A stretch of DNA of 64,000 nt, from the NCBI GenBank assembly GCA_964057225.1, contig OZ059899.1, positions 1,488,001-1,552,000 on the forward strand. Direction: 5' to 3'. The position numbers were made by a program, and so were the translations under genes. The stretch comes from Auanema rhodensis (lineage: Eukaryota; Nematoda; Chromadorea; Rhabditida; Rhabditidae). The notes below the pieces were generated by a model. That model saw nothing but the letters and a program-made list of their open reading frames with translations, was not told the origin of the DNA and made no database searches. Shown piece after piece: positions 52,701 through 64,000 of this stretch (the stretch's first letter is position 1; every line of letters begins with the position of its first letter).

Positions 52701-55700
52701 GCAAAGACGATGGACAATGTTATTCAACGAAAAAATTAATTCTTCAGGGTGAAAATCGAGGATATAAGTGTGAACTTATATCAGTTGATATCTCGGTGCA
52801 TTTTTAAGCTAGCGCAAATCTAATAACACAGATCGACGCAGCTTAAAAATCCGCATCGAATGCACTAAACTACATTGAGAAACGCTTGATACAAAAATTA
52901 GTTATGATCGTTTGAAAAATGATGCATTAGTGTATGTTGAGTTTCCATGTACACTCAACATTGCTTCCAAAAACATTTTGACAAAAATTTTTTCGAAAAA
53001 TTTCAAAATAATTTAGCAAAAAGTAGATGTTTTTAGATTCCATTTTTCAAGGCAAAGACGATGGACAATGTTATTCAACGAAAAAATTAATTCTTCAGGG
53101 TTAAAATCGAGGATATAAGTGTGAACTTATATCAGTTGATATCTCGGTGCATTTTTAAGCTAGCGCAAATCTGATAACACAGATCGACGCAGCTTAAAAA
53201 TCCGCATCGAATGCATTATACTACATTGAGAAACGCTTAATACAAAAATTAGTTATGATCGTTTGAAAAATGATGCATTAGTGTATGTTGAGTTTCCATG
53301 TACACTCAACATTGCTTCCAAAAACATTTTGACAAAAATTTTTTCGAAAAATTTCAAAATAATTTAGCAAAAAGTAGATGTTTTTAGATTCCTTCATTCA
53401 AGGCAAAGACGATGGACAATGTTATTCAACGAAAAAATTAATTCTTCAGGGTGAAAATCGAGGATATAAGTGTGAACTTATATCAGTTGATATCTCGGTG
53501 CATTTTTAAGCTAGCGCAAATCTAATAACACAGATCGACGCAGCTTAAAAATCCGCATCGAATGCACTAAACTACATTGAGAAACGCTTGATACAAAAAT
53601 TAGTTATGATCGTTTGAAAAATGATGCATTAGTGTATGTTGAGTTTCCATGTACACTCAACATTGCTTCCAAAAACATTTTGACAAAAATTTTTTCGAAA
53701 AATTTCAAAATAATTTAGCAAAAAGTAGATGTTTTTAGATTCCATTTTTCAAGGCAAAGACGATGGACAATGTTATTCAACGAAAAAATTATTCCTTCAG
53801 GGTGAAAATCGAGGATATAAGTGTGAACTTATATCAGTTGATATCTCGGTGCATTTTTAAGCTAGCGCAAATCTGATAACACAGATCGACGCAGCTTAAA
53901 AATCCGCATCGAATGCACTAAACTACATTGAGAAACGCTTGATACAAAAATTAGTTATGATCGTTTGAAAAATGATGCATTAGTGTATGTTGAGTTTCCA
54001 TGTACACTCAACATTGCTTCCAAAAACATTTTGACAAAAATTTTTTCGAAAAATTTCAGAATAATTTAGCAAAAAGTAGATGTTTTTAGATTCCATTTTT
54101 CAAGGCAAAGACGATGGACAATGTTATTCAACGAAAAAATTATTCCTTCAGGGTGAAAATCGAGGATATAAGTGTGAACTTATATCAGTTGATATCTCGG
54201 TGCATTTTTAAGCTAGCGCAAATCTGATAACACAGATCGACGCAGCTTAAAAATCCGCATCGAATGCACTAAACTACATTGAGAAACGCTTGATACAAAA
54301 ATTAGTTATGATCCTTTGAAAAATGATGCATTAGTGTATGTTGAGTTTCCATGTACACTCAACAATGCTTCCAAAAACATTTTGACAAAAATTTTTTCGA
54401 AAAATTTCAAAATAATTTAGCGAAAAGTAGATGTTTTTAGATTCCATTTTTCAAGGCAAAGACGATGGACAATGTTATTCAACGAAAAAATTATTCCTTC
54501 AGGGTGAAAATCGAGGATATAAGTGTGAACTTATATCAGTTGATATCTCGGTGCATTTTTAAGCTAGCGCAAATCTGATAACACAGATCGACGCAGCTTG
54601 AAAATCCGCATCGAATGCACTAAACTACATTGAGAAACGCTTGATACAAAAATTAGTTATGATCGTTTGAAAAATGATGCATTAGTGTATGTTGAGTTTC
54701 CATGTACACTCAACATTGCTTCCAAAAACATTTTGACAAAAATTTTTTCGAAAAATTTCAGAATAATTTAGCAAAAAGTAGATGTTTTTAGATTCCATTT
54801 TTCAAGGCAGAGACGATGGACAATGTTATTCAACGAAAAAATTAATTCTTCAGGGTGAAAATCGAGGATATAAGTGTGAACTTATATCAGTTGATATCTC
54901 GGTGCATTTTTAAGCTAGCGCAAATCTGATAACACAGGTCGACGCAGCTTGAAAATCCGCATCGAATGCACTATACTACATTGAGAAACGCTTAATACAA
55001 AAATTAGTTATGATCCTTTGAAAAATGATGCATTAGTGTATGTTGAGTTTCCATGTACACTCAACAATGCTTCCAAAAACATTTTGACAAAAATGTTTTC
55101 GAAAAATTTCAAAATAATTTAGCAAAAAGTAGATGTTTTTAGATTCCATTTTTCAAGGCAAAGACGATGGACAATGTTATTCAACGAAAAAATTAATTCT
55201 TCAGGGTGAAAATCGAGGATATAAGTGTGAACTTATATTAGTTGATATCTCGGTGCATTTTTAAGCTAGCGCAAATCTGATAACACAGATCGACGCAGCT
55301 TAAAAATCCGCATCGAATGCACTATACTACATTGAGAAACGCTTAATACAAAAATTAGTTATGATCCTTTGAAAAATGATGCATTAGTGTATGTTGAGTT
55401 TCCATGTACACTCAACAATGCTTTCAAAAACATTTTGACAAAAATTTTTTCGAAAAATTTCAAAATAATTTAGCAAAAAGTAGATGTTTTTAGATTCCAT
55501 TTTTTAAGGCAAAGATGATGGACAATGTTATTCAACGAAAAAATTAATTCTTCAGGGTGAAAATCGAGGATATAAGTGTGAACTTATATCAGTTGATATC
55601 TCGGTGCATTTTTAAGCTAGCGCAAATCTGATAACACAGATCGACGCAGCTTAAAAATCCGCATCGAATGCATTATACTACATTGAGAAACGCTTAATAC

Positions 55701-57817
55701 AAAAATTAGTTATGATCGTTTGAAAAATGATGCATTAGTGTATGTTGAGTTTCCATGTACACTCAACATTGCTTCCAAAAACATTTTGACAAAAATTTTT
55801 TCGAAAAATTTCAGAATAATTTAGCAAAAAGTAGATGTTTTTAGATTCCATTTTTCAAAGCAGAGACGATGGACAATGTTATTCAACGAAAAAATTAATT
55901 CTTCAGGGTGAAAATCGAGGATATAAGTGTGAACTTATATCAGTTGATATCTCGGTGCATTTTTAAGCTAGCGCAAATCTGATAACACAGGTCGACGCAG
56001 CTTGAAAATCCGCATCGAATGCACTATACTACATTGAGAAACGCTTAATACAAAAATTAGTTATGATCCTTTGAAAAATGATGCATTAGTGTATGTTGAG
56101 TTTCCATGTACACTCAACAATGCTTCCAAAAACATTTTGACAAAAATTTTTTCGAAAAATTTCAAAATAATTTAGCAAAAAGTAGATGTTTTTAGATTCC
56201 ATTTTCCAAGGCAAAGACGATGGACAATGTTATTCAACGAAAAAATTAATTCTTCAGGGTGAAAATCGAGGATATAAGTGTGAACTTATATCAGTTGATA
56301 TCTCGGTGCATTTTTAAGCTAGCGCAAATCTAATAACACAGATCGACGCAGCTTAAAAATCCGCATCGAATGCACTAAACTACATTGAGAAACGCTTGAT
56401 ACAAAAATTAGTTATGATCGTTTGAAAAATGATGCATTAGTGTATGTTGAGTTTCCATGTACACTCAACATTGCTTCCAAAAACATTTTGACAAAAATTT
56501 TTTCGAAAAATTTCAGAATAATTTAGCAAAAAGTAGATGTTTTTAGATTCCATTTTTCAAGGCAAAGACGATGGACAATGTTATTCAACGAAAAAATTAT
56601 TCCTTCAGGGTGAAAATCGAGGATATAAGTGTGAACTTATATCAGTTGATATCTCGGTGCATTTTTAAGCTAGCGCAAATCTGATAACACAGATCGACGC
56701 AGCTTAAAAATCCGCATCGAATGCACTAAACTACATTGAGAAACGCTTGATACAAAAATTAGTTATGATCGTTTGAAAAATGATGCATTAGTGTATGTTG
56801 AGTTTCCATGTACACTCAACATTGCTTCCAAAAACATTTTGACAAAAATTTTTTCGAAAAATTTCAGAATAATTTAGCAAAAAGTAGATGTTTTTAGATT
56901 CCATTTTTCAAGGCAAAGACGATGGACAATGTTATTCAACGAAAAAATTATTCCTTCAGGGTGAAAATCGAGGATATAAGTGTGAACTTATATCAGTTGA
57001 TATCTCGGTGCATTTTTAAGCTAGCGCAAATCTGATAACACAGATCGACGCAGCTTAAAAATCCGCATCGAATGCACTAAACTACATTGAGAAACGCTTG
57101 ATACAAAAATTAGTTATGATCCTTTGAAAAATGATGCATTAGTGTATGTTGAGTTTCCATGTACACTCAACAATGCTTCCAAAAACATTTTGACAAAAAT
57201 TTTTTCGAAAAATTTCAAAATAATTTAGCGAAAAGTAGATGTTTTTAGATTCCATTTTTCAAGGCAAAGACGATGGACAATGTTATTCAACGAAAAAATT
57301 TTTCCTTCAGGGTGAAAATCGAGGATATAAGTGTGAACTTATATCAGTTGATATCTCGGTGCATTTTTAAGCTAGCGCAAATCTGATAACACAGATCGAC
57401 GCAGCTTGAAAATCCGCATCGAATGCACTAAACTACATTGAGAAACGCTTGATACAAAAATTAGTTATGATCGTTTGAAAAATGATGCATTAGTGTATGT
57501 TGAGTTTCCATGTACACTCAACATTGCTTCCAAAAACATTTTGACAAAAATTTTTTCGAAAAATTTCAGAATAATTTAGCAAAAAGTAGATGTTTTTAGA
57601 TTCCATTTTTCAAGGCAGAGACGATGGACAATGTTATTCAACGAAAAAATTAATTCTTCAGGGTGAAAATCGAGGATATAAGTGTGAACTTATATCAGTT
57701 GATATCTCGGTGCATTTTTAAGCTAGCGCAAATCTGATAACACAGATCGACGCAGCTTAAAAATCCGCATCGAATGCACTATACTACATTGAGAAACGCT
57801 TAATACAAAAATTAGTT
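49745..57817 (+). repeat. Right-hand block, first part (k=141-163)
   Basis: Markers are atgatcctttg with caacaatg, actaaactac with cttgatac, ctaataac, ccattttt, and ttaattc or ttattcc. Units 142 to mid-143 are repeated as 144 to mid-145 (702-bp period), marked by gcagcgaatg and gctcgatac. Units 153-155 (53957-55009) recur as 161-163 (56765-57817), eight monomers away; shared features are tagcgaaaag in the second unit and ggcagagacg in the third. Private changes include aaaatgttttcg near 55093 and cagggttaaaatc near 53096. Confidence 0.8.
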
Positions 57818-59922
57818 ATGATCCTTTGAAAAATGATGCATTAGTGTATGTTGAGTTTCCATGTACACTCAACAATGCTTCCAAAAAATTTTGACAAAAA
57901 TTTTTTCGAAAAATTTCAAAATAATTTAGCAAAAAGTAGATGTTTTTAGATTCCATTTTTTAAGGCAAAGACGATGGACAATGTTATTCAACGAAAAAAT
58001 TAATTCTTCAGGGTGAAAATCGAGGATATAAGTGTGAACTTATATCAGTTGATATCTCGGTGCATTTTTAAGCTAGCGCAAATCTGATAACACAGATCGA
58101 CGCAGCTTAAAAATCCGCATCGAATGCATTATACTACATTGAGAAACGCTTAATACAAAAATTAGTTATGATCGTTTGAAAAATGATGCATTAGTGTATG
58201 TTGAGTTTCCATGTACACTCAACATTGCTTCCAAAAACATTTTGACAAAAATTTTTTCGAAAAATTTCAGAATAATTTAGCAAAAAGTAGATGTTTTTAG
58301 ATTCCATTTTTCAAAGCAGAGACGATGGACAATGTTATTCAACGAAAAAATTAATTCTTCAGGGTGAAAATCGAGGATATAAGTGTGAACTTATATCAGT
58401 TGATATCTCGGTGCATTTTTAAGCTAGCGCAAATCTGATAACACAGGTCGACGCAGCTTGAAAATCCGCATCGAATGCACTATACTACATTGAGAAACGC
58501 TTAATACAAAAATTAGTTATGATCCTTTGAAAAATGATGCATTAGTGTATGTTGAGTTTCCATGTACACTCAACAATGCTTCCAAAAACATTTTGACAAA
58601 AATTTTTTCGAAAAATTTCAGAATAATTTAGCAAAAAGTAGATGTTTTTAGATTCCATTTTTCAAGGCAGAGACGATGGACAATGTTATTCAACGAAAAA
58701 ATTAATTCTTCAGGGTGAAAATCGAGGATATAAGTGTGAACTTATATCAGTTGATATCTCGGTGCATTTTTAAGCTAGCGCAAATCTGATAACACAGGTC
58801 GACGCAGCTTGAAAATCCGCATCGAATGCACTGTACTACATTGAGAAACGCTTAATACAAAAATTAGTTATGATCCTTTGAAAAATGATGCATTAGTGTA
58901 TGTTGAGTTTCCATGTACACTCAACAATGCTTCCAAAAACATTTTGACAAAAATTTTTTCGAAAAATTTCAAAATAATTTAGCAAAAAGTAGATGTTTTT
59001 AGATTCCATTTTTTAAGGCAAAGACGATGGACAATGTTATTCAACGAAAAAATTAATTCTTCAGGGTGAAAATCGAGGATATAAGTGTGAACTTATATCA
59101 GTTGATATCTCGGTGCATTTTTAAGCTAGCGCAAATCTGATAACACAGATCGACGCAGCTTAAAAATCCGCATCGAATGCATTATACTACATTGAGAAAC
59201 GCTTAATACAAAAATTAGTTATGATCGTTTGAAAAATGATGCATTAGTGTATGTTGAGTTTCCATGTACACTCAACATTGCTTCCAAAAACATTTTGACA
59301 AAAATTTTTTCGAAAAATTTCAGAATAATTTAGCAAAAAGTAGATGTTTTTAGATTCCATTTTTCAAAGCAGAGACGATGGACAATGTTATTCAACGAAA
59401 AAATTAATTCTTCAGGGTGAAAATCGAGGATATAAGTGTGAACTTATATCAGTTGATATCTCGGTGCATTTTTAAGCTAGCGCAAATCTGATAACACAGG
59501 TCGACGCAGCTTGAAAATCCGCATCGAATGCACTATACTACATTGAGAAACGCTTAATACAAAAATTAGTTATGATCCTTTGAAAAATGATGCATTAGTG
59601 TATGTTGAGTTTCCATGTACACTCAACAATGCTTCCAAAAACATTTTGACAAAAATTTTTTCGAAAAATTTCAGAATAATTTAGCAAAAAGTAGATGTTT
59701 TTAGATTCCATTTTTCAAGGCAGAGACGATGGACAATGTTATTCAACGAAAAAATTAATTCTTCAGGGTGAAAATCGAGGATATAAGTGTGAACTTATAT
59801 CAGTTGATATCTCGGTGCATTTTTAAGCTAGCGCAAATCTGATAACACAGGTCGACGCAGCTTGAAAATCCGCATCGAATGCACTGTACTACATTGAGAA
59901 ACGCTTAATACAAAAATTAGTT
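57818..59922 (+). repeat. 3-monomer repeat with SalI-type units (k=164-166, 167-169)
   Basis: The ordered triplet is: a unit with atgatcc, ttttttaagg and cattatac; a unit with cagaataa, tcaaagcagag and caggtcgac; and a unit with atgatcc, ggcagagacg, caggtcgac and ctgtactac. The first copy is 1052 bp and the second 1053 bp because of the one-base deletion in unit 164. The pattern continues less regularly to the right. Confidence 0.85.
57884..57892 (+). other. One-base deletion in monomer k=164
   Basis: The usual ccaaaaacatttt reads ccaaaaaatttt, losing the c at p71. The related units 157 and 167 keep the c, so the deletion is private and younger than the duplications that made these units. 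It is the only single-base deletion that I found to shift monomer phase. Confidence 0.85.
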
Positions 59923-62900
59923 ATGATCCTTTGAAAAATGATGCATTAGTGTATGTTGAGTTTCCATGTACACTCAACAATGCTTCCAAAAACATTTTGA
60001 CAAAAATTTTTTCGAAAAATTTCAAAATAATTTAGCAAAAAGTAGATGTTTTTAGATTCCATTTTTTAAGGCAAAGACGATGGACAATGTTATTCAACGA
60101 AAAAATTAATTCTTCAGGGTGAAAATCGAGGATATAAGTGTGAACTTATATCAGTTGATATCTCGGTGCATTTTTAAGCTAGCGCAAATCTGATAACACA
60201 GATCGACGCAGCTTAAAAATCCGCATCGAATGCATTATACTACATTGAGAAACGCTTAATACAAAAAATAGTTATGATCGTTTGAAAAATGATGCATTAG
60301 TGTATGTTGAGTTTCCATGTACACTCAACATTGCTTCCAAAAACATTTTGACAAAAATTTTTTCGAAAAATTTCAAAATAATTTAGCAAAAAGTAGATGT
60401 TTTTAGATTCCTTTATTCAAGGCAAAGACGATGGACAATGTTATTCAACGAAAAAATTAATTCTTCAGGGTGAAAATCGAGGATATAAGTGTGAACTTAT
60501 ATCAGTTGATATCTCGGTGCATTTTTAAGCTAGCGCAAATCTAATAACACAGATCGACGCAGCTTAAAAATCCGCATCGAATGCACTAAACTACATTGAG
60601 AAACGCTTGATACAAAAATTAGTTATGATCGTTTGAAAAATGATGCATTAGTGTATGTTGAGTTTCCATGTACACTCAACATTGCTTCCAAAAACATTTT
60701 GACAAAAATTTTTTCGAAAAATTTCAGAATAATTTAGCAAAAAGTAGATGTTTTTAGATTCCATTTTTCAAGGCAGAGACGATGGACAATGTTATTCAAC
60801 GAAAAAATTTATTCTTCAGGGTGAAAATCGAGGATATAAGTGTGAACTTATATCAGTTGATATCTCGGTGCATTTTTAAGCTAGCGCAAATCTGATAACA
60901 CAGGTCGACGCAGCTTGAAAATCCGCATCGAATGCACTGTACTACATTGAGAAACGCTTAATACAAAAATTAGTTATGATCCTTTGAAAAATGATGCATT
61001 AGTGTATGTTGAGTTTCCATGTACACTCAACAATGCTTCCAAAAACATTTTGACAAAAATTTTTTCGAAAAATTTCAAAATAATTTAGCAAAAAGTAGAT
61101 GTTTTTAGATTCCATTTTTTAAGGCAAAGACGATGGACAATGTTATTCAACGAAAAAATTAATTCTTCAGGGTGAAAATCGAGGATATAAGTGTGAACTT
61201 ATATCAGTTGATATCTCGGTGCATTTTTAAGCTAGCGCAAATCTGATAACACAGATCGACGCAGCTTAAAAATCCGCATCGAATGCATTATACTACATTG
61301 AGAAACGCTTAATACAAAAAATAGTTATGATCGTTTGAAAAATGATGCATTAGTGTATGTTGAGTTTCCATGTACACTCAACATTGCTTCCAAAAACATT
61401 TTGACAAAAATTTTTTCGAAAAATTTCAAAATAATTTAGCAAAAAGTAGATGTTTTTAGATTCCTTTATTCAAGGCAAAGACGATGGACAATGTTATTCA
61501 ACGAAAAAATTAATTCTTCAGGGTGAAAATCGAGGATATAAGTGTGAACTTATATCAGTTGATATCTCGGTGCATTTTTAAGCTAGCGCAAATCTAATAA
61601 CACAGATCGACGCAGCTTAAAAATCCGCATCGAATGCACTAAACTACATTGAGAAACGCTTGATACAAAAATTAGTTATGATCGTTTGAAAAATGATGCA
61701 TTAGTGTATGTTGAGTTTCCATGTACACTCAACATTGCTTCCAAAAACATTTTGACAAAAATTTTTTCGAAAAATTTCAAAATAATTTAGCAAAAAGTAG
61801 ATGTTTTTAGATTCCATTTTTCAAGGCAAAGACGATGGACAATGTTATTCAACGAAAAAATTATTCCTTCAGGGTGAAAATCGAGGATATAAGTGTGAAC
61901 TTATATCAGTTGATATCTCGGTGCATTTTTAAGCTAGCGCAAATCTGATAACACAGATCGACGCAGCTTAAAAATCCGCATCGAATGCACTAAACTACAT
62001 TGAGAGACGCTTGATACAAAAATTAGTTATGATCGTTTGAAAAATGATGCATTAGTGTATGTTGAGTTTCCATGTACACTCAACATTGCTTCCAAAAACA
62101 TTTTGACAAAAATTTTTTCGAAAAATTTCAGAATAATTTAGCAAAAAGTAGATGTTTTTAGATTCCATTTTTCAAGGCAAAGACGATGGACAATGTTATT
62201 CAACGAAAAAATTATTCCTTCAGGGTGAAAATCGAGGATATAAGTGTGAACTTATATCAGTTGATATCTTGGTGCATTTTTAAGCTAGCGCAAATCTGAT
62301 AACACAGATCGACGCAGCTTAAAAATCCGCATCGAATGCATTATACTACATTGAGAAACGCTTAATACAAAAATTAGTTATGATCGTTTGAAAAATGATG
62401 CATTAGTGTATGTTGAGTTTCCATGTACACTCAACATTGCTTCCAAAAACATTTTGACAAAAATTTTTTCGAAAAATTTCTAAATAATTTAGCAGAAAGT
62501 AGATGTTTTTAGATTCCTTTGTTCAAGGCAAAGACGATGGACAATGTTATTCAACGAAAAAATTAATTCTTCAGGGTGAAAATCGAGGATATAAGTGTGA
62601 ACTTATATCAGTTGATATCTCGGTGCATTTTTAAGCTAGCGCAAATCTAATAACACAGATCGACGCAGCTTAAAAATCCGCATCGAATGCACTAAACTAC
62701 ATTGAGAGACGCTTGATACAAAAATTAGTTATGATCGTTTGAAAAATGATGCATTAGTGTATGTTGAGTTTCCATGTACACTCAACATTGCTTCCAAAAA
62801 CATTTTGACAAAAATTTTTTCGAAAAATTTCAGAATAATTTAGCAAAAAGTAGATGTTTTTAGATTCCATTTTTCAAGGCAAAGACGATGGACAATGTTA

Positions 62901-63081
62901 TTCAACGAAAAAATTATTCCTTCAGGGTGAAAATCGAGGATATAAGTGTGAACTTATATCAGTTGATATCTTGGTGCATTTTTAAGCTAGCGCAAATCTG
63001 ATAACACAGATCGACGCAGCTTAAAAATCCGCATCGAATGCATTATACTACATTGAGAAACGCTTAATACAAAAATTAGTT
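59923..63081 (+). repeat. Right-hand block, last part (k=170-178)
   Basis: Units 170-171 (59923-60624) recur as 173-174 (60976-61677), 1053 bp apart, sharing aaaaaatagtta and cctttattc with ctaataac. Units 176 and 178 share the private tatcttggtgc and cattatac markers, and their left neighbours share gagagacgc, giving a 702-bp period. Unit 177 has private ttctaaataa, tagcagaaag and cctttgttc near 62480-62523. Confidence 0.8.
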
Positions 63082-63432
63082 ATGATCCTTTGAAAAATGA
63101 TGCATTAGTGTATGTTGAGTTTCCATGTACACTCAACATTGTTTCCAAAAACATTTTGACAAAAATTTTTTTGAAAAATTTCAGAATAATTTAGCAAAAA
63201 GTAGCTGTTTTTAGATTCCATTTTTCGAGGCAAAGACGATAGACAATGTTATTCAACAAGAAAATTAATTCTTCAGGGTGAAAATCGAGGATATAAGTGT
63301 GAACTTATATCAGTTGATATCTCGGTGCATTTTTAAGCTAGCGCAAATCTGATAACACAGATCGACGCAGCTTAAAAATCCGCATCGAATGCACTATACT
63401 ACATTGAGAAACGCTTAATACAAAAATTAGTT
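63082..63432 (+). repeat. Isolated G-type monomer (k=179)
   Basis: This unit has the G markers tgtttcc, tttttttgaa, tagctg, tttttcgagg, gatagac and caacaagaaa. It lies about 15 kb from the nearest other full G unit (k=136). It begins with the right-block atgatcctttg and ends with the common cattgagaaacgc, so both ends were exchanged into local sequence. Confidence 0.8.
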
Positions 63433-63783
63433 ATGATCGTTTGAAAAATGATGCATTAGTGTATGTTGAGTTTCCATGTACACTCAACATTGCTTCCAAA
63501 AACATTTTGACAAAAATTTTTTCGAAAAATTTCAAAATAATTTAGCAAAAAGTAGATGTTTTTAGATTCCATTTTTTAAGGCAAAGACGATAGACAATGT
63601 TATTCAACGAAAAAATTATTCCTTCAGGGTGAAAATCGAGGATATAAGTGTGAACTTATATCAGTTGATATCTCGGTGCATTTTTAAGCTAGCGCAAATC
63701 TGATAACACAGATCGACGCAGCTTGAAAATCCGCATCGAATGCACTAAACTACATTGAGAAACGCTTGATACAAAAATTAGTT

Positions 63784-64000
63784 ATGATCGTTTGAAAAAT
63801 GATGCATTAGTGTATGTTGAGTTTCCATGTACACTCAACATTGCTTCCAAAAACATTTTGACAAAAATTTTTTCGAAAAATTTCAGAATAATTTAGCAAA
63901 AAGTAGATGTTTTTAGATTCCATTTTTCAAGGCAGAGACGATGGACAATGTTATTCAACGAAAAAATTAATTCTTCAGGGTGAAAATCGAGGATATAAGT
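63784..64000 (+). repeat. Partial satellite monomer at right edge (k=181)
   Basis: These are the first 217 bp of a unit with cagaataa, ccattttt, ggcagagacg and ttaattc, cut inside hairpin 2. The markers match units 155, 163 and 181-like members of the right-hand block. Nothing suggests that the array ends here. Confidence 0.95.

Larger units (their letters stand above)
1..64000 (+). repeat. 351-bp satellite DNA array, whole window
   Basis: The window is a continuous head-to-tail tandem array of a 351-bp unit. The conserved p1 motif recurs at 252, 603, 954 and so on to 63784, giving 182 unit starts and 181 complete units. Phase is exact apart from a 2-bp gain near 40129 and a 1-bp loss near 57887. 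Every unit has the same orientation. Neighbouring units usually differ at a few to about fifteen positions, so homogenisation is strong. A representative unit has 110 G+C of 351 bases. The array runs off both edges, so its true size is unknown. Such arrays are typical of centromeric or pericentromeric heterochromatin; that location is inference, since no flanking sequence is present. I do not recognise the family. Confidence 0.99.

Noticed and set aside
1-64000. CRISPR array
   Set aside because: The repeats are 351 bp and contiguous, with no short direct repeats separated by unique spacers and no cas genes.
1-64000. Telomeric repeats, tRNA or rRNA genes, or transposon insertions
   Set aside because: Every stretch of the window is accounted for by the 351-bp unit in constant phase, so there is no room for an inserted element.

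Overview
The whole 64 kb window is one uninterrupted head-to-tail array of a 351-bp satellite DNA monomer. There are 181 complete monomers plus a partial one at each edge, all in the same orientation. I found no unique sequence, gene, RNA gene or inserted transposable element. Taking the conserved atgatc motif as monomer position 1 (p1), monomer k starts at 252+351k for k=0-113, at 254+351k for k=114-164 and at 253+351k for k=165-181. Only two indels shift the phase: +2 bp near 40129 and -1 bp near 57887. Monomer type names used below (B, C, D, E, F, G, H, I, J, K) are mine and rest on diagnostic substitutions read by eye.

The organism is almost certainly a eukaryote, and the window comes from centromeric, pericentromeric or other heterochromatic satellite. 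A representative monomer is 31% GC. It has 12 CpG sites where about 8.6 are expected from its composition, so CpG is not depleted. That argues against heavily methylated germline DNA and fits many invertebrates, for example insects, but the sequence does not identify a species. I do not recognise the satellite family by name.

The array is a patchwork of higher-order repeats (HORs) built from related monomer types. Left to right: 252-7973 is an 11-monomer HOR present twice; 7974-13589 is irregular, with a 3-monomer duplication at its end; 13941-20609 is a 10-monomer HOR present nearly twice; 20610-23768 holds alternating G and I monomers; 23769-30788 alternates J and K monomers and shows another 11-monomer period; 30789-42373 is a looser 10-12-monomer pattern; 42374-43426 is a short return of left-end types; 43427-49393 is a G-rich mosaic with 3-, 7- and 15-monomer spacings; 49394-64000 is a block with 2-, 3- and 8-monomer periods, part of which carries a SalI site.

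Within the monomer, substitutions that define types cluster at p58-190 and p313-342. Positions 8-57 and most of p191-253 are nearly invariant. Three inverted repeats fall in the less variable parts: a 9-bp stem with a 10-nt loop (p31-58), a 9-bp stem with a GTGA loop (p209-230) and a 51-nt interrupted stem (p248-298). These, and the chimeric monomers that record unequal exchange, are the most interesting things here. There is no evidence of a coding or defence system.
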